This document shows positions 6,239 through 7,464 of a stretch of DNA of 7,464 nucleotides, piece by piece; position 1 is the stretch's first letter; every line of letters begins with the position of its first letter. Below the pieces are notes generated by a model. It saw only the letters and a program-made list of their open reading frames with translations. It was not told where the DNA came from and ran no database searches. Origin of the DNA: an uncultured Eubacteriales bacterium (lineage in GTDB: Bacteria > Bacillota > Clostridia > Oscillospirales > Ruminococcaceae). The stretch is from the NCBI GenBank assembly GCA_900318545.1, contig ONLC01000110.1, positions 1 to 7,464 of the forward strand, in the 5' to 3' direction. A program made the position numbers and the translations under genes.

Positions 6239-7027
6239 ATGAATAAGTATATCAAAATTGCGATCCTTGCAGCGGCAGTCGCAGGTATTACGGCAGCAAT
6301 AGGCTGCGCAAAGCAGGAGTCAGGCAGCAAAAAGGCCGACAGCTCCTCAAAGCAGGAGACAGAAAAGCAGGAGGAGACCCTCCCCAAGCGTGAGTACAAG
6401 GACCCCTCCGAGTACGGAAAGGTGATTGCTCTCACCTTTGATGACGGCCCTTCCTCTACCACCTCGCTGGTGCTTGACAAGCTCGAGGAGCATGGTGCTG
6501 TGGGCACCTTCTTCCTCATAGGCGACAACATCACCGATGACAAAGCCGACACCGTAAAGCGAGCTGTATCCCTCGGCTGTGAAATAGAGAACCACTCAAA
6601 AACGCACTCCTATATGACTAAAATGAGTGTTGAGGACATCAAGGCGGAAATTGACTATACCAATGAGAAGATAGTTGCTCTCACAGGCAGAAAGCCCGAG
6701 TTCTTCCGCCCGCCATACATAGATGTGAATAACGAAATGTATGATGCTATCGACGAGACCTTTATCTGCGGCTACGGCTGTGATGACTACGATGCAAAGG
6801 TCGAGATAGAGGAGCGTGTCGAGCGTACACTCAAGCAGGCCAAGGATGGAGCTATTATTCTCCTGCACGATGCCGAGGGCAATGTAAAGACAGTTGCTGC
6901 ACTGGAGAAGATACTCACAGAGCTTGAAGCTCAGGGCTATGAATTTGTAACTGTCGGAGAGCTCTTTCACGCAAAGGGTGTTACACCTCAGGAGTATGCT
7001 TTGTACAGTGAGGTAACAGCTCAGTAA
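6239..7027 (+). CDS. Polysaccharide deacetylase lipoprotein (NodB homology domain, carbohydrate esterase 4)
   Basis: This 262-residue protein probably removes N-acetyl groups from peptidoglycan or another surface glycan, anchored outside the membrane. The N-terminus is a lipoprotein signal with lipobox AIGC (C23), followed by a polar Ser/Lys/Gln/Glu linker (24-58). The NodB domain spans about 60-250. Motif 1 is TFDDGP (66-71), with catalytic D68 and metal-binding D69. Motif 2 is HSKTH (119-123), with both metal histidines. Motif 3 is RPPY (157-160), followed by Ile instead of the usual Gly. Motif 4 is the weak CDDYD (181-185), without the usual Trp. Motif 5 is ILLHD (207-211), with H210. The metal site and both ends of the active site are complete, so activity is likely. 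The start is set by AAAGGAGA (6227-6234); an upstream in-frame ATG at 6191 has no ribosome site and would spoil the lipobox position. Confidence 0.92.
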   Translation: MNKYIKIAILAAAVAGITAAIGCAKQESGSKKADSSSKQETEKQEETLPKREYKDPSEYGKVIALTFDDGPSSTTSLVLDKLEEHGAVGTFFLIGDNITDDKADTVKRAVSLGCEIENHSKTHSYMTKMSVEDIKAEIDYTNEKIVALTGRKPEFFRPPYIDVNNEMYDAIDETFICGYGCDDYDAKVEIEERVERTLKQAKDGAIILLHDAEGNVKTVAALEKILTELEAQGYEFVTVGELFHAKGVTPQEYALYSEVTAQ

Positions 7028-7464
7028 TGAGAGAAATAAAAGCGGTCAGAATTATAATGCTGATCTTATCTCTCGCACTTATCCTGAGCTTGATGCAAGC
7101 GTCGATCCTGCCGACGGCATCATCGAGCTTGAGGACATCAGATACGATGACGGCTCTCCCCTGCCGCTTCTCAGAGGCCGCATCGACAGGGCTCTTGAAT
7201 ACGCTGACTACAGACACAGCGAAACAGGCAAGAGCGTTACCTTATCTCAAAAGAGGTAGACGAAAACGACATTATCCTCGAGGACAAATCGACCTCTACC
7301 TTTGAGAATATGAAGTTCTCAAAAGAAAAGATAAGCGATGACGCAAAGGTACTTTTCTCGACCTCTGATTATCATGTGCTCAGAAGCGGTATCATAGCAG
7401 CAAGAGCAGGAGTAAAGCCTGTAGGAATAGGTGCAGAAACCAAGTGGTACTTCTGGGCAAACGC
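7027..7464 (+). pseudogene. Broken YdcF/DUF218-family (ElyC/SanA/YdcF) gene, frameshifted by an apparent internal deletion; right end outside window
   Basis: Two family-like pieces lie in different frames. The first, about 7056-7256 and ending at TAG 7257-7259, encodes NADLISRTYPELD, then DGSPLPLLRGRIDRALEYAD, the N-terminal part of a DUF218 domain. The second is open from 7208 to the window end and encodes RYLISKEVDENDIILEDKST, then FENMKFSKEK, then FSTSDYHVLRSGIIAARAG and TKWYFWANA, typical of the domain's C-terminal half. The family's central block (SGG, DE, SEAEAM-like) is missing between them near 7230-7240, so a deletion of about 20 codons not divisible by three is the simplest reading. 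No good start serves the first frame. An ATG at 7027 overlapping the deacetylase stop opens a third frame (92 codons) with a hydrophobic start but unusual codons. The intact family is membrane-linked and often implicated in envelope metabolism. Confidence 0.72.

Overview
The window looks like a chromosomal segment of a low-to-mid GC Firmicute. Ruminococcus or a close relative in the gut Clostridia is the best guess. This is inferred from strong AGGAG-type ribosome binding sites, sigma-A promoters with extended -10 elements, the codon usage, and the protein types present (a secreted protein with Ig-like repeats, a Firmicute-style YdcF relative). No rRNA, tRNA, insertion sequence or CRISPR array was seen.

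Layout: a divergent promoter region (about 1658-1959) separates two transcription units. To the left, on the minus strand, is a compact unit of a GNAT acetyltransferase (1052-1657), a hotdog-fold acyl-CoA thioesterase (613-1047) and the N-terminal part of a secreted protein with tandem Ig-like repeats (1-626, cut by the window edge). To the right, on the plus strand, is a tightly spaced series: rlmB (1960-2739), a large membrane protein (2766-5309), a 65-residue single-helix membrane protein (5330-5527), ung (5517-6194), a lipoprotein polysaccharide deacetylase (6239-7027), and a broken YdcF/DUF218-family gene running off the right edge.

The standout is the 847-residue membrane protein. Its C-terminal two thirds follow the architecture of a heavy-metal (P1B) P-type ATPase: eight predicted membrane helices, an HMA-ATPase-like N domain with a GxGxxG motif, and a recognisable P domain. 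However, nearly every catalytic signature is altered. The DKTGT loop keeps only the aspartate (D572, then AAQL), TGDN reads TVDG, and TGES, CPC and GDGxND are not found. The usual N-terminal metal-binding domain is replaced by about 280 residues of charged, low-complexity and coiled-coil sequence. It appears to be a P-type ATPase pseudoenzyme maintained as an intact gene, and it may act as a sensor or scaffold rather than a pump. The small membrane protein just downstream is a possible partner.

The plus-strand genes mix RNA modification (RlmB), DNA repair (Ung) and envelope functions (deacetylase, YdcF remnant), with no obvious single pathway. The minus-strand genes are likewise a housekeeping mix. 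All family calls rest on reading motifs by eye, without database searches.
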